64,000 nt of DNA. Source: Balanoglossus misakiensis (lineage: Eukaryota; Hemichordata). How positions within the stretch are numbered: the stretch's first letter is position 1; each line of letters begins with the position of its first letter. The stretch lies in the NCBI GenBank assembly GCA_040954595.2, contig CM082579.2, positions 15,128,001 to 15,192,000 on the forward strand, written 5' to 3'. Both the position numbers and the translations under genes were made by a program. Below the pieces are notes generated by a model. That model worked only from the letters and a program-made list of their open reading frames with translations. It did not search any database and had not been told where the DNA came from. Of this stretch, positions 11,401 to 22,849 are shown one piece after another.

Positions 11401-11827
11401 CTCTGCTTGCCTTTAACCCTAAAATGGCTGGGCCTGCGGCGTCAGTTACATAGAAGAGGCATCTGATTTTCCTCTCTCTATGTTCACATGGAATGACGAT
11501 GGTGCCAAGCTGTTTGATTTTGGAACCTCCATATGCGGTAAGGATTGTTTTATTTTCCTTCAAGTGCCCGCGTTTTGGATTTCCGTGTTTATCCAGTTTC
11601 TCTGGAAATATGATCTTGAAAAGGCAGAGGGGCAGTATATTGCCCTGTGCACCGGTATCAATCTTGCATCTCAGTGCTACTTTCCTTTTCTTTTCGCTCT
11701 GTGTGATTGTCAGTTTCGTGTATATTTCTTCTTGTCTGTTGATGTTGTCCAATGCATTTATTTCGATAGTTCCAACATCTAGGACTTCATCATCTATTTG
11801 ATGCATGTTGCTGCTCGAGCGTGTCAC
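8489..11827 (-). CDS. pol: Pol polyprotein (protease, RT, RNase H, integrase)
   Basis: About 1,112 residues are open without a break. The aspartic protease has DTG at residues 57-59. Reverse transcriptase spans about 225-430, with LDAR at 337 and an active-site motif ADD at 398-400 in place of the usual Y-x-DD. RNase H begins near 540 with its first Asp at 546. Integrase has an H-H-C-C zinc site (His 757 and 760, Cys 790 and 793), then the D-D-E triad at Asp 821, Asp 874 and Glu 910, and a basic C-terminal part. The frame is the same as gag, separated from it by one TAA at 11,885-11,887; codons after that stop are open up to this frame. All catalytic residues I looked for are present. Confidence 0.95.
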   Translation of the reverse strand: MTRSSSNMHQIDDEVLDVGTIEINALDNINRQEEIYTKLTITQSEKKRKVALRCKIDTGAQGNILPLCLFKIIFPEKLDKHGNPKRGHLKENKTILTAYGGSKIKQLGTIVIPCEHRERKIRCLFYVTDAAGPAILGLKASRALNLIQINCSVEAIQVQASPECKTAQPGRNVEVEKRKMNEQKPAGRNRNPADDYIDSNTPIRDRPPIKNKEQLLRMYPDCFDDVVGCFENYTYHITLDPEVQPVVHPARRVPLELMDRLKTELQEMEDKQIIAKVNQPTNWVNSLVVREKDNGRLRICLDPKDLNKAIKRDHYPTPTLEEITPKLAGATLFSKLDARNGYWNVKIDEESSFLTTFNTPYGRYRFLRMPFGLRMSQDVFQFKIDETYRECEGAVGIADDIQVLGSGERHHDLHLHEAMERTRKAGIKLNKEKCYIKTKECSFFGMLYTEDGVKPNPEKVKAIEMMHPPRDKTELRTFLGMVNYMGSFIPRLAEHTAPLRELIRDDTEFEWSPTHTKSFNMIKDLISTKTTLAYYDRKKPVTLQVDASGKGIGAVLIQEQRPIAFASKALTPAETRYANIERELLAVVYRCEKFRTYLYGRSFIVESDHRPLEQIQRKNLTKAPPRLQRMLLRIQPYDFTIHYKPSKQMILADALSRLSPQDQNEISDMKVQIHHLVKITPMRQMEIKEETTKDEILQLLIQQVLKGWPDSIKDIHADIRPYWSIRDDIAIEDGIILIGSRLLIPAVMRDEMLQRIHSSHLGIEKCKLRARSSVYWPGICKDIERLVTGCNACQKFQNSQQKEPMIPMEIPPRLWHTIGADLFYVNQTWYMIVADYYSKFPFIRKLEDLRASTIMRALRILFAEQGIPEKLVCDNGSQFTARDFHSLTEKYGFAIVTSSPYYPKGHGFIERHVQTVKNILMKCKESGDDPNLALLALRATPLKSNIPSPAELLNSRAYKTTLPAKIHPARNGEEVRQYLTSQQQAQTSSHDQHSRQLPELLTGQQVHVQNPISKTWSPARVVAPANTPRSYTVKLDNGKQMRRNRIHLKPVSAELKPAQTGMDQHNIAPAVTEGTPPQQPATPASPAQESLRSTRTRTNIQKPSRYKDYVTD

Positions 11828-11884
11828 ATTATGGATTGGTTTTCCACCTCGTCTCTGCTGTGACTTCGGTTCGCTTGAGCTGGT

Positions 11885-12639
11885 TTAGGAACGGCATACC
11901 GCATGCCAGTGATTAGGTTTCCCACAATTTCGGCATTTCGAGCCATATGCTGGGCAGTTACTTTTCACTGAGGTGTCATGCTTTTTTCCGAAATGCTTAC
12001 ATTGTTTGGGGTGTGTCTTGTTGGGCTGCCTTTTTACTGCGTTGACAGCTTTGCTATCCACAGGATTAGCAATATGGCAATTTGTGAGCGTTTTCATGTG
12101 TTTTGTTGTGGCTTCGTGACCTCTAGCTATATCGAGCGCCTCCTTCAAGGTCAGTTTCTCATCACGCCCAATAAGTTTCTTCTGTATTTCTTGGTGACAG
12201 ATCCCCCATATCAACTGATCTACGAGTCTTGCTTCCTGTTCTCTTGTATCCCCAAATTTGCATTTGGCGGCTTCATTTTTCAATTTCGAAAAGAAATCAT
12301 CAACTGGTTCTCCAGGGTCTTGTCTCATATCTTGGAATTTGTATCTAAGTATGCGATGATTCGACTTCGGCTCTAAGTGTTCGGAAAATTTGTCGAATAG
12401 TACTGTGGGGACTTTCCGCTGGTCTTCATTTTCAAACGACCAACTGTTGTATTTGTCAAGACCTGGTTCACCGGACCATAGAATATGTAGCTAGCTTTCT
12501 CTTCATCGTTAGCATCTTTAAGTGCTGTCTTAAATGTTAACTCACATTTTTGACGAAAACGACTGAAGGCTAGTGCTAGATCTGGCGCGTCCCACTCCAT
12601 CTTTGGGGCTGTGAAGGGCGTTTGTAGTGCGGCCGCCAT
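11885..12639 (-). pseudogene. gag: Gag, interrupted by a frame shift
   Basis: The first part reads from MAAALQTPF at 12,639 in one frame. The second part, from about 12,480 down to 11,885, is in another frame and includes VDDFFSKL, a run of helices, and a CCHC zinc knuckle (CRNCGKPNHWHAVC) near the end. A less regular Cys/His cluster lies before the knuckle. The frame change falls near 12,480-12,490, where homology of the first frame ends in nonsense and the second frame becomes sensible. The protein forms the particle and binds RNA in related elements. Gag ends in TAA followed in frame by pol, so a readthrough Gag-Pol or a secondary nonsense change are both possible. Confidence 0.85.
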
Positions 12640-12730
12640 CTTGTCAGGTCAGTTCGATGATCTTTTCTTCTGTAGTTTTGGTGTCTTGTGTAGTCGATAC
12701 TGTGTAAAGTCTGCTTACATCTGATCACTC

Positions 12731-12749
12731 ACGTTCACCGCTGCCACCA
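12731..12749 (-). other. Primer-binding site
   Basis: On the element strand, TGGTGGCAGCGGTGAACG starts at the very base after the 5' LTR. The TGG start pairs with the CCA end of a tRNA. I did not assign the tRNA. Confidence 0.75.
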
Positions 12750-12953
12750 TGTTATGTTTCCATCAACATGGGAATAATAATGCGATCATAAGGTATAACA
12801 ACAACCTATTTATTGATCGGCTGAAAAGACTCAACAATGTGCTTCGCCTTATCTGGGCGGAAGTGACGTCGTACAGCAATTCATAAACAAGTGGAACACC
12901 AACAATGCAACACTAGAGGGCGCTATATTGATCGTAGCTGTCAGAATACTACA
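12750..12953 (-). repeat. 5' LTR of the Ty3/gypsy element
   Basis: A 204-bp LTR; I found no difference from the LTR at 8,066-8,269. It should contain the element's promoter, though I see no classical TATA box at a convincing place. Confidence 0.95.
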
Positions 12954-14290
12954 CCCCCCCCCCCCCCCGCATGTTTAAAGGTTCCTATAGAAAAGCATTG
13001 TTGAGGTTCACAAAACTTTGAAGAAGCTTTGCAACACTAACTTTGGCCAAAGATTTGAATGTTAAGGTTTCACAAACGTAGTTACAGCTGAGGTTCAACT
13101 AAGACTAGTATAAGAGGCTTCAGCACGCCAAGTCTTGTAGCAAGCTTCAACACAAAGCTTTTTGCAACATTGTTCAAAGCGTTGTCAAAGGTACTGCACA
13201 ACCCTGGTGAAGTAGTGCTATATTTTCAATTAAATGGCTTAAGCCATTTGTCTCTCCAACCAGAATTGCACCAGAGTTAAATACACACAGCTTGAAATTG
13301 TAAAATGTTGCAAAATCAAACGATCACATCCTTACACCTATTATTAGAACCAGAAGTTGAGTCAAAATTTTCCTACCTAGAAATTTTCTTTCCTATGAAG
13401 TTTTTTGCTTATTGGCATTCATATGGGAGCCTAGACCTATTCCAGCTGAGTTGCCAAAATGGCAATGTTGGACAATTCTTCTAATATGCATGATCAAAAA
13501 TGGCCGCCAAATACCTTCTCTAAAATAAAACTTGGCCCTTTTTTCTCAAAATTATGTGTAATATCTAAAATTTCAGGATTTGCATCCATATTGGTTATGT
13601 ATTGCAAATATGGCAGTGTTTGGCAACTTTTCTATTTTGCATAATCAAAAATGGCCGCCAATCACCACTAAAAGTGAAATTTTGCCATGTTTCCCAAAAT
13701 GATGCGCAATATCGTATTTTCAGGATTAGCACATTCATATGGGTACCTTAAACAATACAACTGTGTTGCAAATTTGGCAGTGTTACCGTACTAATCATGA
13801 AGCAAGGAAGTGCAACCTCTGTATCCCAAATATATGTCTATCCCCACTGATAGGAGTCACAAAGAGCCAGCCCCTCTGCATCATCCTGTTCCTCAATCTC
13901 ACGATGGGAATCCTTTTCAGAATTCCGACCTCAAAACATCCAGGGATTCACCATCATTCACCACACCCTCGTCAGTATCCACCATGTTTAGATCCAATGC
14001 CTGAACATGTTGTCTCTTTATCTATGGATTGCGTTAAAGGCCAGTGGGAGTTACATCTCCTTTTTTTGCAATTTTGACCATTTTTATCTGGTGCATAATG
14101 CTAGAGTACATATCATCCATACAGGATGATGCATGTACAGTGATGGGAAATGTATCAATCCACTCCTGCACTAGATTTGCATACAGTGCCATACCTTTTA
14201 GGGCTATTTTCTTGACCCTTTTGATAGTCTGCTGGCCAAAAGTGGCTGGCCAAAGTGGCCAGCAGAGACATTCTTCCAATACCCTTCATA
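12954..14290. repeat. Repeat-rich non-coding stretch with satellite-like units
   Basis: After a poly-C run the sequence contains diverged 'aaaatggccgcca' units at about 13,500 and 13,650, and the unit 'gcttgaaattgtaaaatgttgcaaaat' near 13,300. The same units occur, in better order, at 40,380-41,225 and 16,590-16,720. No convincing exon is visible. The open frames at 13,739 and 14,044 lack any family resemblance. Confidence 0.55.
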
Positions 14291-14979
14291 GTGCCAACAG
14301 ACAAGGCTTGGATATACAACCTGTGTTGCTTGTAAGGCACACATCTCCAATTGGTACATTGGGCCAATTATACTGTACATGTACAGCTAGGAAAAAAATA
14401 TACTTCATCATAGTTTCCATGGTCAGCAGCTTCAATAACTTGTTGCCTTGTCTTACTGAACATTTAGACTTATAAAGAAGTATAACAAGAATAAAGTTGT
14501 CCAATTAGTGTTGGCAGGGGGGTGGGGGATGTGTTCTCCCATACAAAGGTGTATAGGTATGTAGTCTTTAAGAAAAACTTGGGGTAAATGACCAGAAAAT
14601 TTGACTTATAATACAAATAGGTCGGGTTTTGGGCATTTACACGTGTTGATGTTATCGACTGGGGCGACAGACTACCATCCGAAAAAATTTCAAGTACCCC
14701 CCCCCCCTCGGGTGCCGGCCAGTGGGATGGAGGTGATAGAAACTGTTGCAGATACAATAGAGGCCTACAACCTGAAAACCTTCTGGCTTTAACCGAGGAC
14801 TTGCCATTAAAGATACCTGTAGGCCCCTATATGCTGCTCCCACATACACTCCCAGTCCTAAACCTTGCATCTGATTTGTGGTGCAGATGAAGAATTAAGA
14901 TTGGCTTGACAATTAGCACACTTAATTGCCTGTTATGAGATATAATACATACAATCATGGGACAAGAATGGCAAACGTT

Positions 14980-15380
14980 AAATTATCCAGCAGGTGTTTG
15001 AATTATGCAAATTAGAGCAGTTGTCTAATATTGCCATGTCAACCATGTTGAAATTGTTTTAGGTACCCATATTAATGGAAACCCTGCAAATTCGATATTA
15101 CACACCATTTAAAACAAATATGGGAAATTAACATGTTAGAGAAATTTGGCGGCCATTTTGGATTATGCAAATTAGAACAGTTGTCTAATATTGCCATGTC
15201 AACCATGTTGAAATTGTTTTAGGTACCCAGGAGAGTTGAATGAAAATGCCATTTGCAATGCAGTTGTCTTGTATTGGGTGCCCATATTAAGGCATTCTTG
15301 AAAACGAAACATTATTCATCATTTTGACGCAAACAGAAAAGGTGTTCAAATGCAAATTAGAAGAGTTGCCCAACCCTGCC
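14980..15380 (-). repeat. About 160-bp satellite units, left arm
   Basis: Two to three units carry 'ttatgcaaattagaacagt', 'tgttgaaattgttttaggta' and 'ggcggccattttgga'. They are the reverse complement of the array at 40,380-41,225. Confidence 0.7.
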
Positions 15381-15756
15381 ATATTTGCAATACAGTTGTA
15401 GTGACTGTTAACTCGACTACAGACAGTCTCGATGAACACAAGACATGATCCCAATTTGCAAGCTGAGTTGAAACTGACTGCTGCAGTAACTTAGCTGTGG
15501 GAATGTCTTGTGTGATTTAAAACAATGATGACCAAATTTAACACAGTTTCTCTGAGGTAACCATTTAGCTTTCGTGACTAAGTTTGTTTAAGAATCCTTT
15601 ATTCTACCCAAGGAACAAATTTCCTTAGAATTTCACAACTGAGACACAGTTTACAGATATACAAAAAGTGCGTACTACAAACATAAGAAATTGTTTGCAT
15701 TTTTTTTTTCTGATGGCAATGCATTTGACTGTAAACAGACATTGACGTCCTTTAGT

Positions 15757-16587
15757 AAGGGACTGTTCAGTTTTGGTGGAGGGGGGGGGGAAAGTTTGTG
15801 TCATTGGTTTTCAAAATCAGGCCGACACCCCCTTCAACCAGGACCAAAAAAATGATGACCCCCCCCCCCTTTGACAGGACCAAAATATGATGACCCTCCT
15901 CCCACCCCGAAAACATTTGCCATCCTTATCTTATGTACACTGACTGTATGCAATAAAGGTAAAGGGTCTCCTCACACCTCAATTCTAAATTTCTTAAAGA
16001 AATTTATAATTTGAAGTGTATAATAGTATAGCGTTGCAATAAAGAAGGTCTATGGATAAATTAAAAGGACACGTCAATACAATAGTTGGTAGAATTGGTA
16101 AAACAAGAAAAGTGGAAGGGGTGGGTGTACGTAGGACAATTTTGTAAAATACAATTAATGCATTTTAATGAACTCAAAGGCAAATTAACTTACTGTTGGG
16201 GAGGACAAATTTGACTTTTGCCACTCAAAGTTAACATCAGTGGGGGTGGGATGCCAAGTATTCTGCCCTGGTACACTATATGTGGCGAAGAAATAAGGGG
16301 ATGGGTGTGGGAGGGGATGTCCCCCTTCCACATAAGAAAACTTTGTAAAATATGTAGCTCAAAGTTGCATTTTAATGAAGTCAAAAGCAAATTATCTCAA
16401 TGTTTGAAAGGACCAATTTTACTGTTGCTACTCCACTCAAAGTTAGCATCGGTGGGTACATGTATATGACCTCCCCCCTAAACGTTTGAAAAAAAGATGA
16501 CTCCCTCTTTTGGATTTCAAAATTTAAGTGACCCCCTGGATTTTGCCAGCCTCCCCCCACCGTAAAAACTGAATGGTCCCTAAGCGC
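15757..16587. mobile_element. Non-autonomous TIR transposon inserted in the left arm
   Basis: The ends are inverted: 'taagggactgttcagtttt' at the left and 'actgaatggtccctaa' at the right. G-rich and C-rich runs follow inside. The right arm of the giant palindrome lacks this segment, so it inserted after the arms formed. The interior holds two related 'gggatgccaagtattctgcc'-type stretches and no transposase. Confidence 0.65.
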
Positions 16588-17699
16588 TATTTTGTCAGTG
16601 AAATGGCTCCAATGTTATCCCTCCAACTATAGTTGAAACGGAGTTAAATATGTACAGCTTGAAATCATAAAATGTTGCAAAATTGAACCAAGAGTTTGGT
16701 CAATGATCAAGTTCTTACAGCTATTACTAGAACCATACAGTCTCAGCGAACAAGAGACATTGGTCCGATTTGCAAGCCGAGTTGGAACTGACTTTGCCTG
16801 CACACAGATGTGCCAATTTCAGCGAATCTTATCGTATTTAAAAATGAATATGGAGAATTGTTATCTGTGTTCCTATTGCTAGCCTACATACATGTAGCTG
16901 TTGTCATTCTAGTGTTTTTTTCTGTATACCAAAATTGCCACACTGTTTGGGATACTTTTATCAAATGTTATGTGATACTATATCAGCCTGTTTTGGGGAT
17001 CTTGACAATGACATATATTAGACTTTTCATACACAGCATGAGGTAGAATTTCAGAAACGATTAGGTAATAAGTCTGCACATCTCATAGGAAATAATCACT
17101 TTAGAAGTATTACGATAAAAAAAATCATTTCACTCTTATTGGGAGCATACATTTGTAAAACATACATACAGACATGAATACAGACATAGAGAGATCAAGG
17201 TGTATACGATTTTCAGTGGGGGAGGGGGTCCTCCTTAATTGCAAACAACTATGTAATGGTAATTTCCCTTTTATAATAACAATTTTTGAGGTATAAGGAA
17301 AAAATATCAAACAAAATAAACAAAAAAACTAATTCAGCTATGATTTGATTCAATTATCATTCTAAAGAAGCACATATCATTAACTCACAACTAAACTTTT
17401 AAAGTGATCAACCATGCACTTTCTGAGAATTTTTTTTATGCCCCCAAAATACAATTTTTTCATTTTCAGAACATTTATGATATATCACAGTAAAAAAATC
17501 CCCTGGAAACGTCAAAACAAAAAATTGCAAAGCAATCAAACAAAAATGGCAAAAATTGTCCACAAAAACTATATTGACAGTTCCATCATAGGATTTGTTA
17601 AAATGTCGTGATAACACACCTAGGAACCTGCAAACCAAATTTCAAAGAACTGTGAGTAGAGGTTTTTGAGTATTTGACCAAAATCACCCCAAAAATATA

Positions 17700-20050
17700 C
17701 TTCAAACCAGATATTAACTGAATATGCTCACGTGCAGTACTGTGATTGGTTGACAGAATAACAAGATTAGAAAAACCAGTGTTAAACCAATTTGGTTTAT
17801 AGTGTATATGGTGTAAGGGTTGTGTGTTGCACCATTGTGAAATGTAAACATGTTTGTGGAATTGTTGCCTTGTCAATTTTTGTAAGGGGTTATGAGTCAT
17901 GTACCCCATCCTGAACTGCATAAAAAGATAAGTCTATGGAATTCTAAAACTCGTTGATCAAAAATGGCAAGAAATATACCAAAAAGTATGAATATTTCAC
18001 CAGATTTCAACAAATCTGATTTCTGTTCATGCCTAAGAACCTCTTTAACAAGTTTCAATAAGGAAGACATTTTGGCAAACAACAGGTAATTCAGACAAAT
18101 CTGACTGATATCACATATATGAATTCCCATTCAAAGTTTCCAATCAATTGGACTTGTGGTTTTACTGAAGACTATTTGGCCAAACCCTGCAGAATTCCCA
18201 AAAAATACAATTATGCAAATTTCTTTACAATTTGATCATATCTGACTGAGATCACCCCTAGAAACCCAAATACAAAGTATCAAAACAATTGCACTTACAG
18301 TTTCACGGGATTTGATTTTTTGACAAAAACAGGAAATATTGCCCAAAAATGCATTTTTGCAAATTTCACCACCGTTTGCACAAATGTGATTCAGGTAAGC
18401 CCTATGAACCTCCATACCAAGTTTCCAATCAATTGGACATGTAATTTCAGAGAAGAATTTTTTTTAACAAAACTGCAGAAAATTCCCCCAAAAATTCATA
18501 AAAAATAGCAAACGCCAGATACTGACTCCACCTGAACAAAATCATACGAGGTCTTCCCATAGTACTTGCACACCAATGCACGCCAATTTTTAACTGAATC
18601 TGATCCGCTGTTATTAAGTTTTTCAATTTTGACTACTTGAACATTTTTCCAGTTAATACCAGTATGCATTTTTTCGCAATAACAATTTCTATGTACACAC
18701 TAAATATCAGTAGTTTCAAGTTTTTGATGTTGATGGACATACACATACATACATCAATACATTTAGACGAAACTGATCCATTCGCAAAATACATAATTCT
18801 GTATGAGGCACACATACAGACATACATAGACGACGGACACCAACTTATGCTATAAGCTGACATTGATATACATGTTAGCCAAAAACCAAAATCAACCTCA
18901 AAATAGACATTAAAATATATTGCACCACCATGAGAAGACAAATTCATTTTTCGACAAATTTTCTGGGGCGTCATTGATATAGCATGGCATATTGTCAAAG
19001 TACGTAGTCTCTGTGATAAGATTCCATACACACAAAATGGTAACCTTGGAAGTCCAGCTGACGTAGTTATGCAATGGCGTCTCGTGTATTCCGTCGCCAA
19101 AAAATCATCGTAAAATTGATAGTCGGGGTCACAATTCAAGACGACTTTCTCTAAATTCTTTATGAATGGATTAAATCGAAATCGAAATGTTGACGTATGA
19201 CGTACGGAATGAGATCTGAACAGACATTCAATGTTATCATTCTCGCTCGATCACATATTGGGTAAGCCATCTAGCAATCGCTATATAGTATTGGCGGTAA
19301 CAGACTGTCTATAAACTCACAAAACGGATTTTACTGTTGAGTGTGATCAACCGCCACGTTATTTTTCTCTGAACAATAGACAAATAGAAAGCCTGGTGAC
19401 ATTTTGAGATTGACTGCGTGAGGACCACAATATGCGTGAATCATTTACGGTTTGTCTTGATGAATGGGTCACGTCATAGTCATAACGCGGATTCGGCTGC
19501 ACGCCAACTATCCGCCATATTGTCTCCACTAACTTACTCGTAAGTAGTTTCAAACTTCATTTGAAAAGAGTATTCGTCTGACGGTCCTGTAGATTAACAA
19601 TTTACGCTCTATGAAGCAACTAAACAACATTAGCTTCCTTGTGGATTCACGTAGGGAAGTTATTCGTAACGACGGGTACAGCGTCTGAGCATGGACAGAA
19701 CCACGGCAATATCGCCAGGAATGTCTCATTTCACAGCGCCCTCAAACTGTCGATCTCCTCAAACTATCGTTTCCACTGGTCATATATGCGGCATTAACGA
19801 AAGCTCACATAGACAATCATGTAATAGTAAAATTAAAACTTAAATAACTTCATTAATATCAAAGCCAAACGCACCAAAACCTTTTCAGTTCTTGCCATAT
19901 GATATCTGAACCTGTGTACTAAATTTGGTTGAAATCGGTTCAGCGGTTCTTTAGATATCGGGTATACAGACAGACACACACACACATACATACATACACA
20001 CACACACACACAGACATCGCTAAACCATAAGCTCACGTGATTTTCACGTG
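17700..20050. repeat. Left-arm-specific insertion with degenerate tandem repeats
   Basis: The corresponding place in the right arm (about 38,840-38,860) has no counterpart, so about 2.3 kb was gained on the left or lost on the right. From about 18,000 to 18,560 the sequence is a loose tandem array with a period of about 136 bp. Each unit holds text like 'gcaaatttc', 'accaagtttccaatcaattgg' and a T-rich 'gatttttgac'. The reading frames here are short and unsupported. Confidence 0.5.
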
Positions 20051-20056
20051 AGCTAA
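19830..20056 (-). mobile_element. 3' end of a short dispersed repeat with hairpin
   Basis: The block contains 'aaatttggttgaaatcggttc', a CA/CATA microsatellite (19,975-20,013) and then the hairpin 'gctcacgtgattttcacgtgagc' at 20,031-20,054. A hairpin followed by an A-rich tail is seen at the ends of some Helitron- or SINE-type repeats. I cannot decide which. Confidence 0.4.
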
Positions 20057-20739
20057 AAATGAAAAAAAATCCATGAGGTCTCAAAATGAATACACACCAA
20101 TTTCTAAAGCAATTTGACCAGTTTCCACCAATTTCACATTGGTCCCAGTGGTAGATAGACATATACGAAATGGGAACCAAAGAATAAAACACATTTCAAA
20201 GATTTAACACATCTTTTTCCTCAAGAGTGTTTTTCAAATCTTCTCCACATCCTTCAAAATCGCCACCATAAAGCCATATTACTTGTAGTGCTTATGTTTG
20301 TCATATCTAGGTGATGCATACCACTATAGATGTGTACCCTTTGTATAGAGGCAGATTAAACAGGTGTGGTACCTGTTAAATATCTGACTTCTTTAAATTA
20401 CAGCCACAATCGTCAGTCAACAAGATGTTCATGTAGATGTATACCTAGCAGTAAGCTTATTTAGATTGACAAATCTTAGATGAAAATAATGAAAAAGTGG
20501 CACAACCCTTAGGGCTTTAACTAGCAGCTTTATGCCAGATGAGTTCGAGTCTAACGATGTAATGTTGACATTAAGGTTTCATTGAAATAACTTGGGAACC
20601 TCTCTACTATTTGAAGCACCAAAGCTGTGAAAAACTTCCTTCTTTCCCTGAGTTTTTTATGAATATGTTCTAATCTGGGACAACAATTTGTTGCCAAGTG
20701 TCTTGACCCCTTTACCAAATGTCAGGGACCGGATTTTTT

Positions 20740-22050
20740 TCAGCAAAATTTCAAATAACCTTGGCTGATTTTTTACCTACTTTCACATATTGGGTAGCAT
20801 GAAACAAAGTATGGCTTCCAGAAGGGTTATAGATACAGTGTTTTGTAATAACAAGAATTAACATGAAACTATAATTTCATGGTTAATTTAGGACCGCCTT
20901 AATCTATGGTAATGTCATTAAATATTTGCATATCTAATTGTAGGCTATCCAGTGGAGGGAGAAACCTAAACATGGACAACATTGGGGTCAAAATTGTTTG
21001 ACAGAACTTTGGGTGACTTTGGGTAAACCTTGACCAACATTACTATATCTTGGCATCCAGAGCAGATGCAACCTTGACACTTGGAGTGATGGAAATGCAT
21101 AATGGAGTATTATGTCTCAGCTAGTCACAGTGCTTTTGCTGTGTTTTATGTCTTTTATTCAGCCAAATTAGATGTTTTTTATTACACATTGGCTGTGTTT
21201 GCCAGTACTTTTTAGCTGGTCACACTGCCTTAAGACAATGTATTCTCAAAATACCATGCAATCATTATGAAGCATATACAGCAGACAAAGTTATGGTATG
21301 ACTGAACTTGCCCTACTTTGTGACTAAAGCATGACCGGCCTGTCTTAGGTGGCCCCTACCTAGGGGCTTTACCCGTCATTGGCTCACAGTCTGAGAAATC
21401 AGCTCTGCAGGGAAGTTAACGATGTAACCCACCATTAAAGCTTGGATTTCCGCTTTTTGTATCTGATGCCTGGCTGAGGCCTTCTTAGGATCTACCCAAC
21501 GCTGAGTAGGCTATCCCGTCATTGGCACACAGTCTCAGGGAGGGAGTTCAAAGTTCAGTATACCAGCAAAGCCTTTATATTGTCCATTCTTTTTAAGAGA
21601 AGGCTGGCTGCTGTAGAAAAATGTTGATCTCAAATGTATCATGTCCAAAAAAAGGCAGACTTCCAGCCCTATTGGTTAGGCTGGCATTAGGTATGTACAT
21701 AATTAATGAGGCAAGACATAATATTCCATTACATAGTTCCATAACTCCAAGTGTCAAGGATGTATCTGTGCCGGATGCCAAGATATAGGAATGTAGGTCA
21801 AAGTTTACCCAAGATCACCCAAAAGTTTGTCAAAAGATTTTGACCCCTGAGTTGTCCATGTCCAGGTTACCACATCCACTAGAATAAGATATGCACATAT
21901 TTAATGAGGTTACCATAGCTCAAGGGGGTCTTTAATTAACCATCAACATTTAGTTTCATATTAATGCATGTTAATATAATACACTGTATCTATAACCCTA
22001 CTGGTAAGCCTAGAATTAGGTACATGCGAAAGTTTTTGACAAGATAGATA
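20740..22050. repeat. Nested palindrome in the left arm
   Basis: Sequence at 20,830-21,110 (through 'atatcttggcatccag' and 'cttgacacttggagtgatgg') returns in reverse complement at 21,700-22,020, with a centre near 21,400. The same nested palindrome occurs at 36,900-38,110 in the right arm. The arms belong to the same family as the elements at 59,330-61,220, which share 'attaatgaggt', 'gtaggtcaaag' and the 'ttggttcgcctagaattagg' type text. Confidence 0.75.
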
Positions 22051-22849
22051 AGTTGTAAAATATGTACATGAACCTGACAATTGACTTAAAATAACATAAG
22101 GCAGACTTGATACTTATCGGAGATAGATACTAATAACAACAGTGATGTTAATTACACCGGGAATGTTTGTCTTATTATAGCTACATGTAAAAGACTGCTT
22201 GAGGTAATGTAATTAAAGTGACCACTTGCGATTCACCTTCAAAGTGCTATGCAAGTCTACGGTACATTGTTTTTCCAATGATTGGACAAAGGATATTCAT
22301 AATGTGTAATTAAGGCTGGATAGCATTTTCAATGTAATAAGCCCTGCCTTCACTATAATCTTACGCCAAATCAACATTGTTCAATTTATGTTAATAATTT
22401 CACTAAGGGATACTTGTTACATCAAATTTCCCAGCAAGGGGTGTCAGATTATTGGGCAAGTGGCATGCATGACACTAGACGATACTTTTGGAAGCAAAGC
22501 GGACAGAACACGGCTGGATATAGACTAGGTAATTCTGAATGTGACCATGAACTGTACCACAGACTCTGTATTGTATGTTTCTGAAGAATCCCATTTAACC
22601 CAGACATCAACATACTTCAACCTTGTAAGAAGTAGAACATACATGATTTACTAGTAAATATTTGCTAGGTTATTACACACTTTGGATTACACAAAAATAG
22701 GTGTGTACACCGCTGTGACATTGCCAAGCAGATATGACCTACCAGGTAACCTAATACAATTTCACAGGAATCGGAGTATTTTCAGTGAAAACAACATTTC
22801 TTCAACAATGACAAAAACTGCCTCAACCACAAAAATTCAGATATCAACA

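Larger units (their letters stand above)
8066..12953 (-). mobile_element. Complete Ty3/gypsy LTR retrotransposon
   Basis: The element is 4,888 bp long and lies on the minus strand. It has two 204-bp LTRs, identical by eye, starting TGT and ending ACA. A primer-binding site directly follows the 5' LTR, a polypurine tract directly precedes the 3' LTR, and there is a gag region with a zinc knuckle. One long pol frame runs protease, reverse transcriptase, RNase H, integrase, the Ty3/gypsy order. No env-like frame is present. CCCCC flanks both sides (8,061-8,065 and 12,954-12,958), consistent with a 5-bp target duplication. Identical LTRs mean a very recent insertion. gag carries a frame disruption, so this copy probably depends on helper proteins. 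Confidence 0.95.

Noticed and set aside
8794-11801. Plus-strand frames across the retrotransposon
   Set aside because: They are shadows of the minus-strand pol frame.
18633-19139. 168-codon minus-strand frame
   Set aside because: It lies in repeat sequence of the left arm, has no recognisable domain and uses compositionally biased codons.
20031-20054. Bacterial-type terminator hairpin
   Set aside because: The hairpin 'gctcacgtga...tcacgtgagc' is the end of a dispersed animal repeat.
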